Positions 20,960 to 32,200 of a stretch of 64,000 nucleotides of DNA are shown here, one piece after another. Each line of letters opens with the position of its first letter. The stretch's first letter is position 1. The stretch covers positions 1 through 64,000 of the forward strand of contig JAENRP010000136.1 of the NCBI GenBank assembly GCA_024741835.1. Direction: 5' to 3'. Under the pieces are notes generated by a model that saw nothing but the letters and a program-made list of their open reading frames with translations, ran no database searches and was not told the origin of the DNA. This stretch comes from Diplocarpon mali. Lineage: Eukaryota > Ascomycota > Leotiomycetes > Helotiales > Drepanopezizaceae. The translations under genes and the position numbers were made by a program.

Positions 20960-23900
20960 TTAGAGGTTCAAAAGCTTAATAAAGCTCTCGAACTTTTGTC
21001 GAGGAAGGTTTTTAGTAAGGCCATCAGCGTGCATATCCTCAGTAGGGAGATAGGCCACTTGAAAGCTCCCTTTTTGGTGCTCCTGTCGTAGCCACATATT
21101 ATGTATATCAACGTGTCGGAGCTTTGTAGAAATCCTTTGAGAGTCTCTTATAATAAGCCGTATTGTCTGTTGATTATCGCAAAATATGGACCATGGAGCT
21201 TCCACCTCAAGCTCTATTTCCTTAAAGAACCTCTTTAACGCCATCATCTCCTTCGCTATATGCGCTACTCCTAGGAGCTCAGCCTCTGTAGTAGAAGTAG
21301 TAACTGTCGGTTGCTTCGAGGCTTTCTAAATGATTGCTCCTCCAAATAGGAATATAATAAAACCGTAGGAGGAGCGCCTTATCTCTGGATCATCTGCGAA
21401 GGAAGCATCTAACGATACTACTAAGTTATTTGATCTGCTAAATCGATTATAAGTGATTCCTAGGAAGCGTGTACTGAAAAGGTAGCGAATTGTCCAATTG
21501 ATAGCTTCAAGGTGTTCGGAGCTTGGGTTTGTGCAGAAATGAGATAGCTGGGCGACTGCAAAAGCTATATCTGGGCGCAGCATAATAGCTGTGTATAAGG
21601 CGGAGCCTACTTTTTCCTAGAACTCCTTAATTCTCAAGTAGGGAGCTGTTTCGTAGTTCTTTTTAAGTTCGAAGTAGGGGAGCGGCATACTAGGGAAACG
21701 CCCTATATTAAGGCCGAACCTCTTCGCCATCTTCTCGATATAAGCGTCATAGAGTAGAGTAATTGTACCCTGCTTCCTGTCTCGAGAGACTCTCACCCCT
21801 AAGAACCACTTAACATCTCCTATAGCTGTCAATTCGTATGCTTCGCGCAGTCCCTCTATAGTCTTCTGAGCTTCTTCTGCATGGGAGGAGTAGTACATTA
21901 CTTGTATATCGTCAATGTAGAAGGCTATGAACACAGTCCTATCCTTATTAACGAATATGCAAGGCTCCTTACTAAGAGGGGTAAGCTTCAGAGACTTTAG
22001 AGTACTGGTGAAATCCCCGTACCAGAGCGCTAGGGAGTCTCGAAGGCCGTATAAGGCGCGATCGAGCTCCACTACCTTGTCTTTCTACTTCCAACTATCT
22101 GGTAAGAAGCAAACAACTGGCGCGCTCCGAGGGTCTCTCTTAGCATTTATAAAGGCGTTGATAACGTCGAACTGTCGGAGCTCTATATCGAATTTTGCGG
22201 CGATCGCCATTATAACCCTAAAAGATCTCGATGCGAGCGTCGCAGCGTAGGTAGAGAAAATAGAAGCTTCCTCCTGAAGATCTCCCCTTACTACTATTCT
22301 TGACCTAAAGCGGCTAATCTCCTTAGAGGAGTTTAGCTTATAGTTAAAGACCCACTTCAGTGGTATGGGCCTTGTAGTAGCCTCGCTTCTATCGATCACT
22401 CTTTAGCAATTGCGCGCTTCTAGGTTCTTGATCTTAGTTCTGACTCCCTCTTTAAATTGCTCTCCGAAAGGGTGATTTGCAAGCTCCTTCCAGTGAGTTG
22501 GCGCTTTAGGAAGCTTGTCTTGAGGTGGAATAGGAAGGATAGAGTTTCCTCTAGAGCTTCTAGATTGAGTCGCCGCGGCAATGACGCAGTGTACCGCTTT
22601 ATACTCTTCTCCATCAGTTCTCGCAGGCTCCTGACTTGGCCAGAAAGTCGATATAAAGCTATTTACCTACTCTAACTGATGTGTTTTAGGTTCTTCGAGG
22701 GCCAGCAGGAGATCCCTGACGCACGTTGCGTATATGGCATTCCCGCTCCCTCTTCTCCTTTTTGACCTACAGAGCGGTACAGGTACCATTTCCTGCTCCT
22801 CATCAGGCTTCTTGCGTTTTCGAAAGGCCCTTATATCAAGTACTTCAGGCTGAGCTTCTATTAGTTTTAGAGAGCTCCCTCTTTCGGTATTACCCTTAAG
22901 AGCTTCCATATCCTAGCGTAGCTCCCGATCGATCGGTGCTTCTAGTAAGAGCTGGCATACTTCTTCACCAGTTGCCTATGGTGGAGCTTCTAGTAATTAA
23001 AGGGCCTGCTTCTGCCCTTGCGATTGCTCAGTCCGTATAGCAACTAGAGGCCCGGTATTGCGCTCCCCGGCAGAACTGGCATTTATAATATCGCTTTCGA
23101 CGCTCCTCCCAACTATTGACAGTTGTCTTAAAGCGTCTAACCCTTCGCTACTAGGCAGCTGCTCCTAAGTAGCTAGAGTAGAAACGCTGTAAGTAGCCTT
23201 ATAGGGGACGAGAGCCCTCGATAGATCTGAGCTCGGAGCTTCTATCGGTAAAAGATTAATAGGCTTACCCCCTACCAGGTTATCCGCAGGCTGCTCGTCC
23301 AGAGCTCCCTCTACGTTCTCGACAATTAACTCAGCGTCCTAAGCTTCCTCCTCCTCCTCCTCGATCATTTGCACAATCTCCTTAATAATTGGGAGCAGGT
23401 GGCCAGCCACCTTTTCGTGCTCCTTAGAGTAGAATTTGGACTCGTCGAATTCGACGTTTCAAGAGATTATAACCTTTCGGAGCTTAGGCACCCAGATCCT
23501 ATATATATTGGTGGCGCAGTAACCAACTAGGTATCCAATATGCCCTTGTGGCATGGTTTTGAAAGCTCTCTTGTTCTTTAGAGCTTCCCTCTCCTTTGCC
23601 AATGGGTACGCGCGCGCTCTATACGCTTTTATACCCCCCCATTCTGGTCTTAAATCGGTGGTAAGCTTCACAGTGATCTGCGGATCATACCACCTGAAGT
23701 ATTGTCTAAACCAGAGCTAGAGCACCTCATTTGGACTCTTCCATCCCCTGCGCTTCAATAGGCCGATATTATAGAGGTATATTGCGGCTAGTACGGCTTC
23801 AGGCCATAGGTGCTCCGGGAGGTTAGCAGAGATTAGCATAGTAAGTGCCTTTTCAATAATCTCTGCTCCCGCTCTTTCGGAAGCTCCATTTGGTTCATAA

Positions 23901-26344
23901 GTATAGGATGGAGTGACTTCTACCTCTATGCCTTTAGCTTTGCACCACTCTCTATATTTCGATGCTCCCTATAGGGGGAACACCGAGGTATCGTTGTCGC
24001 TCCTTAGAATACATAGGGAGAGGCTATAACGGCGCTTTACCTATGCTTCAAAAGATTGAAGAGCTCCCAGAACTAGCGTTAGGGACTTGTGGAGCAGAGT
24101 ATATCCAAATAACTTCCCACTAAATTCATCCTTAATCAGGAGAAGCCAGCTTTCTAAGGAGAGGCTCGACGTGCTATAGTCAAATAGGTCCCAGGAGCAC
24201 CTAAAGAACGGTCTTAGAGCCTTGAAATCTGACTCTCTCCTAGAAGGCTTTTGCTTAGCTTTTGCCTAAGCGCAAGCTTTACAATTGATTTGTAGCTTCC
24301 CCTTGATTTTCACCCCCCTTGCGTTTAGCACAAGCTTCTCGAGCGCCTCAGCTCCTAGATGGCCTGATCGAAGGTGCCAAATATCTGCCGAATCGTTCCT
24401 AGCTCTTAAGAATACGCTACTCCTTAGGGGTTTATATTAGCTTCGCAAACGCCGTTATAAAGTAGGAAAAGCTAGGCAGGTTGGTTGAGCACAGCACAGC
24501 GAGGTAGGAGCATTGTAAAAGTTGACAGGCTTATATTCAAACACTATGACGTTCGACCTACGCTCCAGCTGCTTCATAACTACGTTATTGTCTGCTATAC
24601 CCCTTCGGAGCGTCGCGTCTAGGCCCATATACCATACCCCAGCCTTCTTTAAAAGAGGCTCTGAGATAATATTGACATTGAACCTATCTACGAGCGCTAC
24701 ATTCCTAAGCTCTAAGTCTCCTCTATCGGCGAGAACCCCTTTCATCAGACGTATACCCCTCCCCCTTATTAGCAGACTCGAGCTCCCCGCCTCTACACAG
24801 TCCTAGGGATATGCGATTTTCAATGATCCAGGAACTAGAAGCTCCTCTCGATTAATAAGGTGCGTCGCGGCGCAGTTGTCGAGTAGGGTTGTATTCAAGA
24901 GAGCGTGGGGAGCTCCAAGGGTAGAGTATATTCCTGGGGTAAAGTCTTCGAAGAGAGTTGGATCCAGGAGGGCGGCTATAATCTTGGATTTGCCGCTCCC
25001 TAAAGCTTCGGCAGATGTTCTTTCCTTGAATTGATCCATAGGAGCTTGTTTGATATAGGAGAGCTTAGCTCAGAGCTCTTTCCATTCCGAGGAAGCAAGG
25101 TTTTCGCGCGTTCTTTTGACCTCGTCGTAGCTAGGGAGGTTTCAAAGTGTACCTTCCTTAGCGCTAGTTAAGGCGTATTTCAGCCTATTACACTCCTCTA
25201 GGTTCTAGAAGTGATTTTTGACCTAGGGGCAAGGGCACTTTTTAACGCTCTCCTCGAGAGTCTTCTTCGCCTTGCCTTTACTCGGTGCTCCTGGATTAGT
25301 ATAATCGCCTACTCCTCCGAGCGAGGCGTATACTCCAAGGGTTGCCTTTGACGAGGAGCTTGCGAGGCTTCGCTCCATCAAGCTCGAGAACCAATTGACG
25401 TAGTGGACCATGTCTTTTCCCTGCTCCAGACCTAGCTCATTATCTCTAATAAGCTCTGCCTAGATCTGCTAGGACTAAGTAGGAGCCCAGCGGTGAACCG
25501 ACTATAGAAACTTCATAATCGCAAGGGAGCCTTAAACCTCTGGGATTCTATACGTTCGTGCTTCCCAGTAGATCTCCCTAAAGCTAGCAAGCCAGGTCTT
25601 CGGGTCCACTTTGCTGCTCCTTGTTTCAAAGAGCTTGGTATTATAGTCTTCCCGAATTGACTCCGTTATGCTAACCTTAGAGGGGGCTAGTTCCCTGCGC
25701 AGGTGCTCCACGATCTATTGAATCGACAGTTTCCCCGCTTCCTTGCAGTCATATTGCACTACTCGAAGCAAAGTAGGGTGTACTATCTTAGTAATCCAAT
25801 GGTATAACTAAGTATAGGAGCTCCTATTCCTTTTCCACGTTTCTACTATAAGATTGTATTGCATTACTGCCATTTTATACTCCAGCTCCACGTCTTTAGC
25901 TATTATCTTCGCGGGTAGTAGTAGAGCTAGCGTTTATTAATCGGTAGCTTCCCACTATTGGTATAACTCGTAGTAGCTTTGCAATACTCTCTAGTCCCGT
26001 CCTTCTACAATTTTTTCAAGCTGCGGCGGTTCTATTTCTAGATCCAGCAGATATGGAGCTTCGTTCTTATAAAGCAGAGCTTGGTTTCCCGTCTCCATCG
26101 TATACAGTTTAGGGTTATTAATCTATCTTAGCTTCTCTATATGCTTCTGGAGGCGCAGAAATTCAGCCTGAAACTCTAGCTTAGCGTACCAAATGCGCCA
26201 TGACTTCCTATCCTAGAGTATAACTCCACTAGAGCTAAGCTCCTGAGCTTCTTTTTGCTAGTACTCGCTTATATTAACTGGGTTGGTAGGGAGTATAGGT
26301 CTATTGGTTAGCTGGGAGCGTTGGAACGTCGAGTCAGGTCGTAT
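20960..26344 (-). pseudogene. CopA-1 gag-pol polyprotein
   Basis: This is a single minus-strand frame of 1,795 codons without indels, broken by a few TAG/TAA (former Trp/Gln). I place the start at 26344 (ATA, probably RIP-mutated ATG). Gag occupies about residues 1-400 with a short Cys/His knuckle remnant (K-C-P-C-P...H...C, about 370-385). Aspartic protease is near residue 489 with D-N-C-A-A-T-H instead of D-[ST]-G. The pre-integrase H-x-R-x-G-H is near 655. The integrase core has S-W-D-L-F-D (about 717), R-S-D-N-D (about 782) and E-P-N-G-A-S-E-R (about 818). RT begins near 1316, with Y-I-D-D-I-Q at 1476. RNase H has D-A-S-F-A-D-D (about 1647) through D-G-L-T-K to the stop. Integrase before RT defines Ty1/Copia. 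Only a few stops separate it from an intact frame. Confidence 0.93.
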
Positions 26345-26463
26345 AACGCATATAGGCGAGGGAGAATGGATGAAAAATAGTAGTGAAACCTCTCTAAGAA
26401 GTCTCTAAATACAGTAGATTTTTTAATCGTTTGCTCCTAAGAGTCGCGAATGGTGCTGATAAC

Positions 26464-26635
26464 TATTGTGCTATATTTAGAGGTGGATTCTCAGTGGTAG
26501 CAGAAGCTTGTAAAATTCTACTCTAACTGTATACTTGAGCTCCCTTTATAGAAGTGCTCCGTGGCCACTTCAGGGGTACATTACATAAGCCAGTCCTCAG
26601 ATGCCTCAGTGCCTAAGGCTCCTCATGGCGCAACA
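26464..26635 (-). repeat. CopA-1 5' LTR
   Basis: 172 bp, paired with 19426-19597. The GTCTA duplication follows at 26636-26640. Confidence 0.93.
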
Positions 26636-26640
26636 GTCTA

Positions 26641-26976
26641 TTAAAATTTTTATACTAAAAGCTAGAAATCTAAAATTGTGCTATTCGGACCGATAAATCC
26701 GAGAATCTCAGCTAGAGGAGAAGAAATAGGCGTTTTTCAAAGCAGAGCCGAAAAGGGAAAATCTAAAGCTATTAATAATTGCTAAACAAAATCGATAGTT
26801 CTAAATAACTAGGCGATTAAGGAAAGAGGTTTTAAGGGTTTTTAGAATTGAACAAAATGCTATAAGTATTTCAAAGATATATTTTAAAAGGCCAGTCTCT
26901 TATCTACGAACTAAAAGATTAATAAGGTTATATAAGGATAGAAATGTTAAGAAATCGTCCCTGCATAAGTCACTAA
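26641..26976 (-). other. Gyp15-3 leader
   Basis: This is non-coding leader between gag and the 5' LTR of Gyp15-3, homologous to 1857-2162. No genes. Confidence 0.65.
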
Positions 26977-27204
26977 TATAAATAGAAGTAGGAACAATAC
27001 CTAAGAATAGGCCTAAGGGAAGACTTAAAAACAAGAGGAGGAAGCACTACAAGCGGGCTCTCTAAGATAAGATATTAGGAATAAGTCTTAAGTATAGGGT
27101 GTATTTAGTACTATGGCGCTGCGCGCTTATCTCTATATATAGAAGAGGTCCCTTTTATCCTCTTATCGGCCCTGTCCTATTATATGACCTTTATCATATA
27201 ATAC
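26977..27204 (-). repeat. Gyp15-3 5' LTR, truncated by CopB
   Basis: About 228 bp of the 246-bp Gyp15 LTR are present. The outer 18-20 bp are missing because CopB begins at 27205 within the LTR. The missing bases should follow the CopB 3' LTR beyond the window. Confidence 0.75.
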
Positions 27205-27372
27205 TGTTGTACAGAATGGGCGGAGTCTCCACTTATTCTGGAGACCCTCCACGTGACTCTGCTAAGTCATAGACTCTCCCTTTTCTTTCCGAAGTCTCCT
27301 TACTATATATACATTAGATAATAATATAATTAATCATCTTCCCTTACTTTTGCAAGCCTTTTAAGCGACCTA
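27205..27372 (+). repeat. CopB 5' LTR and leader
   Basis: The LTR starts with TGTTGTACAG at 27205. Its right boundary cannot be fixed without the 3' LTR; a TATATACA at about 27312 is one candidate. The segment is less AT-rich at its start and has no reading frame. Confidence 0.55.
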
Positions 27373-28957
27373 ATGAAGGCCCTCTAGCTAACCGCACTAT
27401 AGTTATAAGCCTTATAAGTACTTTAATATACTTTCTCTTTGCATGCAACCAGCTAAAGGGCCCTTTAAGCTCTTAACCGACTTTTCAAGTATTTATAACG
27501 ACTTAAAGGACCTTTATTTTTAATTAATAAATCTCTATTTTCTGATCGAACCTTATTTGTAAATTCTATTTATATACTTAACCTTTTTCATTAGACTCTA
27601 TTTAATATATCTAACTCTTTAAGCATCTCTAAGCCTTACTTTAATACCTTTACCTCTTAGGTAAAGTGGTTTAGTAAATATATATTCTTTATTAAGCTCT
27701 ATAATATTACCATTTTTGCCGATCTAAGACTCCTATTTAAGTCAATTATAAAGACTAAGCCTTAAGCTCCCTTTATATAGGAGCTTAAAGAACTGGAAAC
27801 GGCCAACCTTTATATAGTATACGCAAGGTTGTATGAAAAGTATATAGCAACTCTATCCGAATAGATTTACACCTGCTTTCCCTTAAGAGATCTGTCAAAG
27901 GCTCCTCTTCTATAGGCCTCTTATAAAGATATTAAAGATAAATATAAAATCCTAATAAAGGAGTACCTTATATGCAAGGAGACTTAAAAGACCTAACGCA
28001 AATACTACGAACTACTATTAGAATAGGTCTTTAAGACTATCGATAGAACGCTTCTAGCTTTTACGATAGCTTAAGTACAAATCCAAGCTAAGAAGCTCTT
28101 CTCCTTAATACCTAATAGAGATACTCTTATAAGTGGAACTACTGCTAACGATTTATATATTAATTTAATAAACTAGCAACTCTTACTTTAAGGCCTAGTA
28201 TCTATTTTAAAGTGTGATATTGCGCCTTCTAATAAGGCTATTCAATCTTAAATAAGGCTTTAGTACTGCGATATATTATGCTAAGGCAAGACTAAGAGAA
28301 CTAATACTTAATAGTAGATCCGGGAGTAGTAGGAAGCGTACCGCCTAATAGAGTAATATAGTCTTCTTAAGATCAAAGGAAGACTAAGAGTAACTGACTT
28401 TTTAAACTTAATTGTAGTAAAGATTAATCTAAGTTAAGCGACCTACTTAAAGGAGGAAATAATTACTAATAAGCAAATAGGAACCCTATGCAAGCATAAC
28501 CTAATGCAGCTAAGCCACGCCTTAGCAGGCATTGAATCTAATAAAACGATTGATAATAAAGGGCTAGTAGTTTTTGCTACTCAAGAGTCTCTCTTAGATG
28601 CTGAAACCCCTTTGCAGGCTCTAGCGAGTAGCTCCCAAAATTGCTTTATAAGCTCTAGAAAGGAGATCAGGCCTAAGTGCCCTTATAAAGGCTCTACTAA
28701 TTAGTATTAGAAGCCCTAGGACTATTGGAAACTATTATATGCTATAGATAGGCGTAAGGAAAATATAAAGGTTCTCCTCTTGCAAGAGGAAGTCCTATAA
28801 ATACAAAAGGCATTAAACGTAGGAGACTAGTTCAAGGGTCTTTAAGCATAGCTTAAGGAGAATAATATTGCGGTAATAGCAATTAACAAATTCAAGGGAA
28901 AGGCTTTAGCCTTTAAGGAGGATAGTTTAAGCAAAAGGGAGAATTTACTAGTCTTTA
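27373..28957 (+). pseudogene. CopB gag (first segment)
   Basis: This frame starts with ATG at 27373 and stays open apart from RIP-type stops to the CopA-2 insertion. It holds a long Gag with L/Q-rich helices, then R-P-K-C-P-Y and a following Tyr/His-type knuckle remnant near 28670-28720. The phase is shown by the uninterrupted stretch 28504-28704 in the same frame. It continues at 36184 with F-I-I-M-D-P-F-A-F. Homology with CopA is weak in Gag and clear in protease and integrase. Confidence 0.75.
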
Positions 28958-29128
28958 TGTTGCGCCATAAGGAGCCTCAGGCGCTGAGGCTCTGAGGACT
29001 GGCTTATGTAATATACCCCTGAAGTGGCCATAGAGCACTTTTATAAAGGGAGCTCAGATATACAGTTAGAGTAGAATTTTACAAGCTTCTGCCACTATTG
29101 AGAATCTACCTCTAAATATAGTATAATA
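28958..29128 (+). repeat. CopA-2 5' LTR
   Basis: 171 bp, starting TGTTGCGCCA and ending near GTATAATA (a RIP form of GCACAATA). Confidence 0.92.
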
Positions 29129-29246
29129 GTTATTAGCACTATTCGCAACTCTTAAGAGCAAACGATCAAAAATCTACTGTGTTTAAAGGCTTCTTAAAGA
29201 GGTTTTACTACTATTTTTTATCTATTCTCCTTTACTTATACGCGTT

Positions 29247-32200
29247 ATACGACTTAACTTAATATTCTAATACTCCTAGCTAATTAATACTATACTCCCT
29301 ACTATCCTAGTCAATATAAGCGATTACTAGTAAAAAGAAGCTCAAGAGCTTAGCTCTAGTGGAGTTATACTTTAGGATAGGAAGTCATAGCGCATTTAGT
29401 ACGCTAAGCTAGAGTTTTAGGCCGAATTTCTATAGCTCTAGAAGCATATAGAGAAGCCAAGATAGGTTAATAACCCTAAACTGTATACTATAAAGATAGG
29501 AAATCAAGCTCTACTCTATAAGAACGAAGCTCTATATTTGCTAGATCTAGAAATAGAACTACTATAGCTTGAAAAAATTGTAAAAGGATGGGATTAGAGA
29601 GTATTGCAAAGCTACTATAAGTTGTATTAATAGTAGGAAGCTACTAATCAATAAACGCCAGCTTTACTACTACTTATGAAGATAATAGCTAAAGACGTAG
29701 AGCTAAAGTATAAAATGGCAGTAATGTAATATAATCTTATAGTAGAAATGTAGAAAAGGAATAGGAGCTCCTATACTTAGTTATACTATTAGATTACTAA
29801 GATAGTATATCCTATATTGCTTTAAGCAGTATAATATAATTGTAAAGAAGCAGGGAAACTATCAATTCAATAGATTGTGGAGCACCTGTGTAAGGAACTA
29901 GCCTCCTTTAAGGTTAATATAATAGAGTCAATTCAGAAAGACTATAATAATACGCTCTTTAAAATAAGGAGTAGTAAAGTAGACCCGAAGACCTAGCTTG
30001 CTAGCTTTAGGGAGATCTACTAAGAAGCTCGAACTTATAGAATCCTAGAGGTTTAAGGCTCTCTTGCGATTATAAAGTTTCTATAGTCAGTTTACTACTA
30101 GGCTCCTACTTAGTCCTAATAGACCTAGGCAAAGCTTATTAAAGATAATAAGCTAGGTCTGGAGTATAGAAAAGACATAGTCTACTATATTAATTAGTTC
30201 TTAAGCTTAATAGAGCAAAGCCTTATAAGCTCTTTATTAAAGGCAACCCTTAGAGTATATGCCTTACTTAAAGGAATAGGCGATTATATTAATCTAAAAG
30301 CATTAAGTAAAGGCAAGGCAAAGAAGACTTTTAAAGAGAGTATTAAAAAGTGCCTTTGCCCTTAGGTCAAAAATCACTTCTAGAACTTAAAGGAGTATAA
30401 TAAGCTAAAATACGCCTTAACTAGCGCTAAAGAAAGTACGCTTCGAAACCTCCTTAGCTATAATAAGGTTAAAAGAACGTATAAAAACCTTGCTTTCTTA
30501 GAATGGAAAGAGCTTTGAGCTAAGCTCTTCCATATCAAATAAGCTCTTATAGATTAATTTAAGGAAAGAACATCTGCTAAAGCTTTAGGAAGCGGCAAAT
30601 CCAAGATTATAGCTGCCCTCTTAGATCCGACTCTCTTTAAAGACTTTACCTTAAGAATATACTCTACCCTTAAAGCTCCTTATGCTCTCTTAAATATAAT
30701 CCTATTCGATAACTGCGCTATAATACACCTTATTAATCGAAAGGAGCTTTTAATTCCTAGATTATTGAAAATCGCATATCCCTAGGACTATATAGAGGTA
30801 GGGAGCTTAAGTCTACTAATAAGGGAGAAGGGTATACGTCTGATAAAAGGGGTTCTTACTAATAAAGGAGACTTAAAGCTTAGGAATATAGCACTTATAG
30901 ATAAGTTTAATATTAATATTATCTTAAAGCCTCTTTTAAAGAAGGCTAAAGTATAGTATATAAGCTTAAATGCAACGCTCTAAAGGGGTATAGCAGATAA
31001 TAATATAGTTATAAAGCAGCTAAAGCGTAGGTCGAATGTTATAGTATTTGAATATAAGCCTATTAACTTTTATAATACTCTTAACTTACTATACTATACT
31101 TAACCAACTTGCCTAGCTTTTCCTACTTTATAATAGCGTCTGCGAAGCTAATATAAACCCTTAAGGAGCAGCGTATTCTTAAGAGCTAAGAATAATTCGG
31201 CAGATATTTAGCACCTTCGATTAGGCTATTTGAGAGCTAAGGTGCTTAAGAAGCTTATATTAAACGCAAAAGGGGTAAAGATCAAAGGGAAGTTATAAAT
31301 CAATTATAAAGCTTACGCTTAGGTAAAAGCTAAGCAAAAGCCTTTTAAAAGAGAGTCAGATTTCAAAGCTTTAAGACCGTTCTTTAAGTGCTCTTAAGAC
31401 CTATTTAACTATAGTATATCAAGCCTCTCTTTAGAAAGCTGGCTTCTCCTAATTAAGGATGAATTTAATAGGAAGTTATTTAAATATACTTTGCTTTATA
31501 AGTCCCTAATACTAGTTCTAAGAGCTTTTTAATCTTTTAAAACATAGGTAAAGCGCTATTATAGCCTTTCCTTATGCATTCTAAGGAGTAATAACGATAC
31601 TTTAGTATTCCTCCTATAGAGAGCATCGAAATATAAAGAGTGGTGCGAAGCTAAAGGCATAGAGGTAGAAGTCACTCTATCTTATACTTATAAACTAAAT
31701 AGAGCTTCCGAAAGAGTAGGAGTAGAGATTATTAAAAAGGTACTTATTATACTAATTTCTGCTAACCTCCTAGAGCACCTATAGCCTAAAGCCGTACTAG
31801 CTGCAATATACCTTTATAATATCGGCCTATTAAAGCGTAAGGGATAGAAGAGTCTAAATAAGGTACTTTAGCTTTAGTTTAGATAATACTTTAAGTGGTA
31901 TAATCTATAGATTATTATAAAGCTTACTATTAACTTAAGACTAGAATAGGGGAGTATAAAAGCGTATAAAGCGCGCGCGTACCTATTAGCAAAGGAGAAG
32001 GAAGCTCTAAAGAATAAGAGAGCTTTTAAAACTATACTATAAGGGTATATTAGATACCTAGTTAGTTATTATACTACTAATATATATAGGATCTAGGTAC
32101 TTAAGCTCCAAAAGGTTATAATCTCCCGAAACGTCGAGTTCGATAAGTCCAAATTCTATTTTAAGGAGTATAAAAAGGTAGCTAGCCACCTGCTCTTAAT

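Larger units (their letters stand above)
19426..26635 (-). mobile_element. CopA-1: complete Ty1/Copia element, lightly RIP-mutated
   Basis: This 7,210-bp element has 172-bp LTRs (19426-19597 and 26464-26635) and a perfect 5-bp duplication GTCTA on both sides. Coding is on the minus strand, so the 5' LTR is the right one. The gene order gag, protease, integrase, RT, RNase H is diagnostic of Copia. A second gene lies antisense near the 3' LTR. The two LTRs differ at only a handful of positions, all transitions. The element is clearly richer in GC than its surroundings, so it is a recent insertion that has seen little RIP. Confidence 0.95.
17597..27204 (-). mobile_element. Gyp15-3: host element of the left half of the nest
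   Basis: On the minus strand the order is 5' LTR (27204-26977, truncated at its outer end by CopB), leader, then gag to 17597, where Gyp15-2 is inserted. CopA-1 (19426-26635) is inserted between leader and gag and flanked by GTCTA at 19421-19425 and 26636-26640. The rest of the element should lie left of the window. All other elements here are inserted in it directly or indirectly, so it is the oldest layer. Confidence 0.82.

Noticed and set aside
21927..22250. Plus-strand frames inside CopA-1 RT, RNase H and protease regions (also 22457-22675 and 24522-24806)
   Set aside because: They are shadows of the gag-pol frame, whose motifs are clear.
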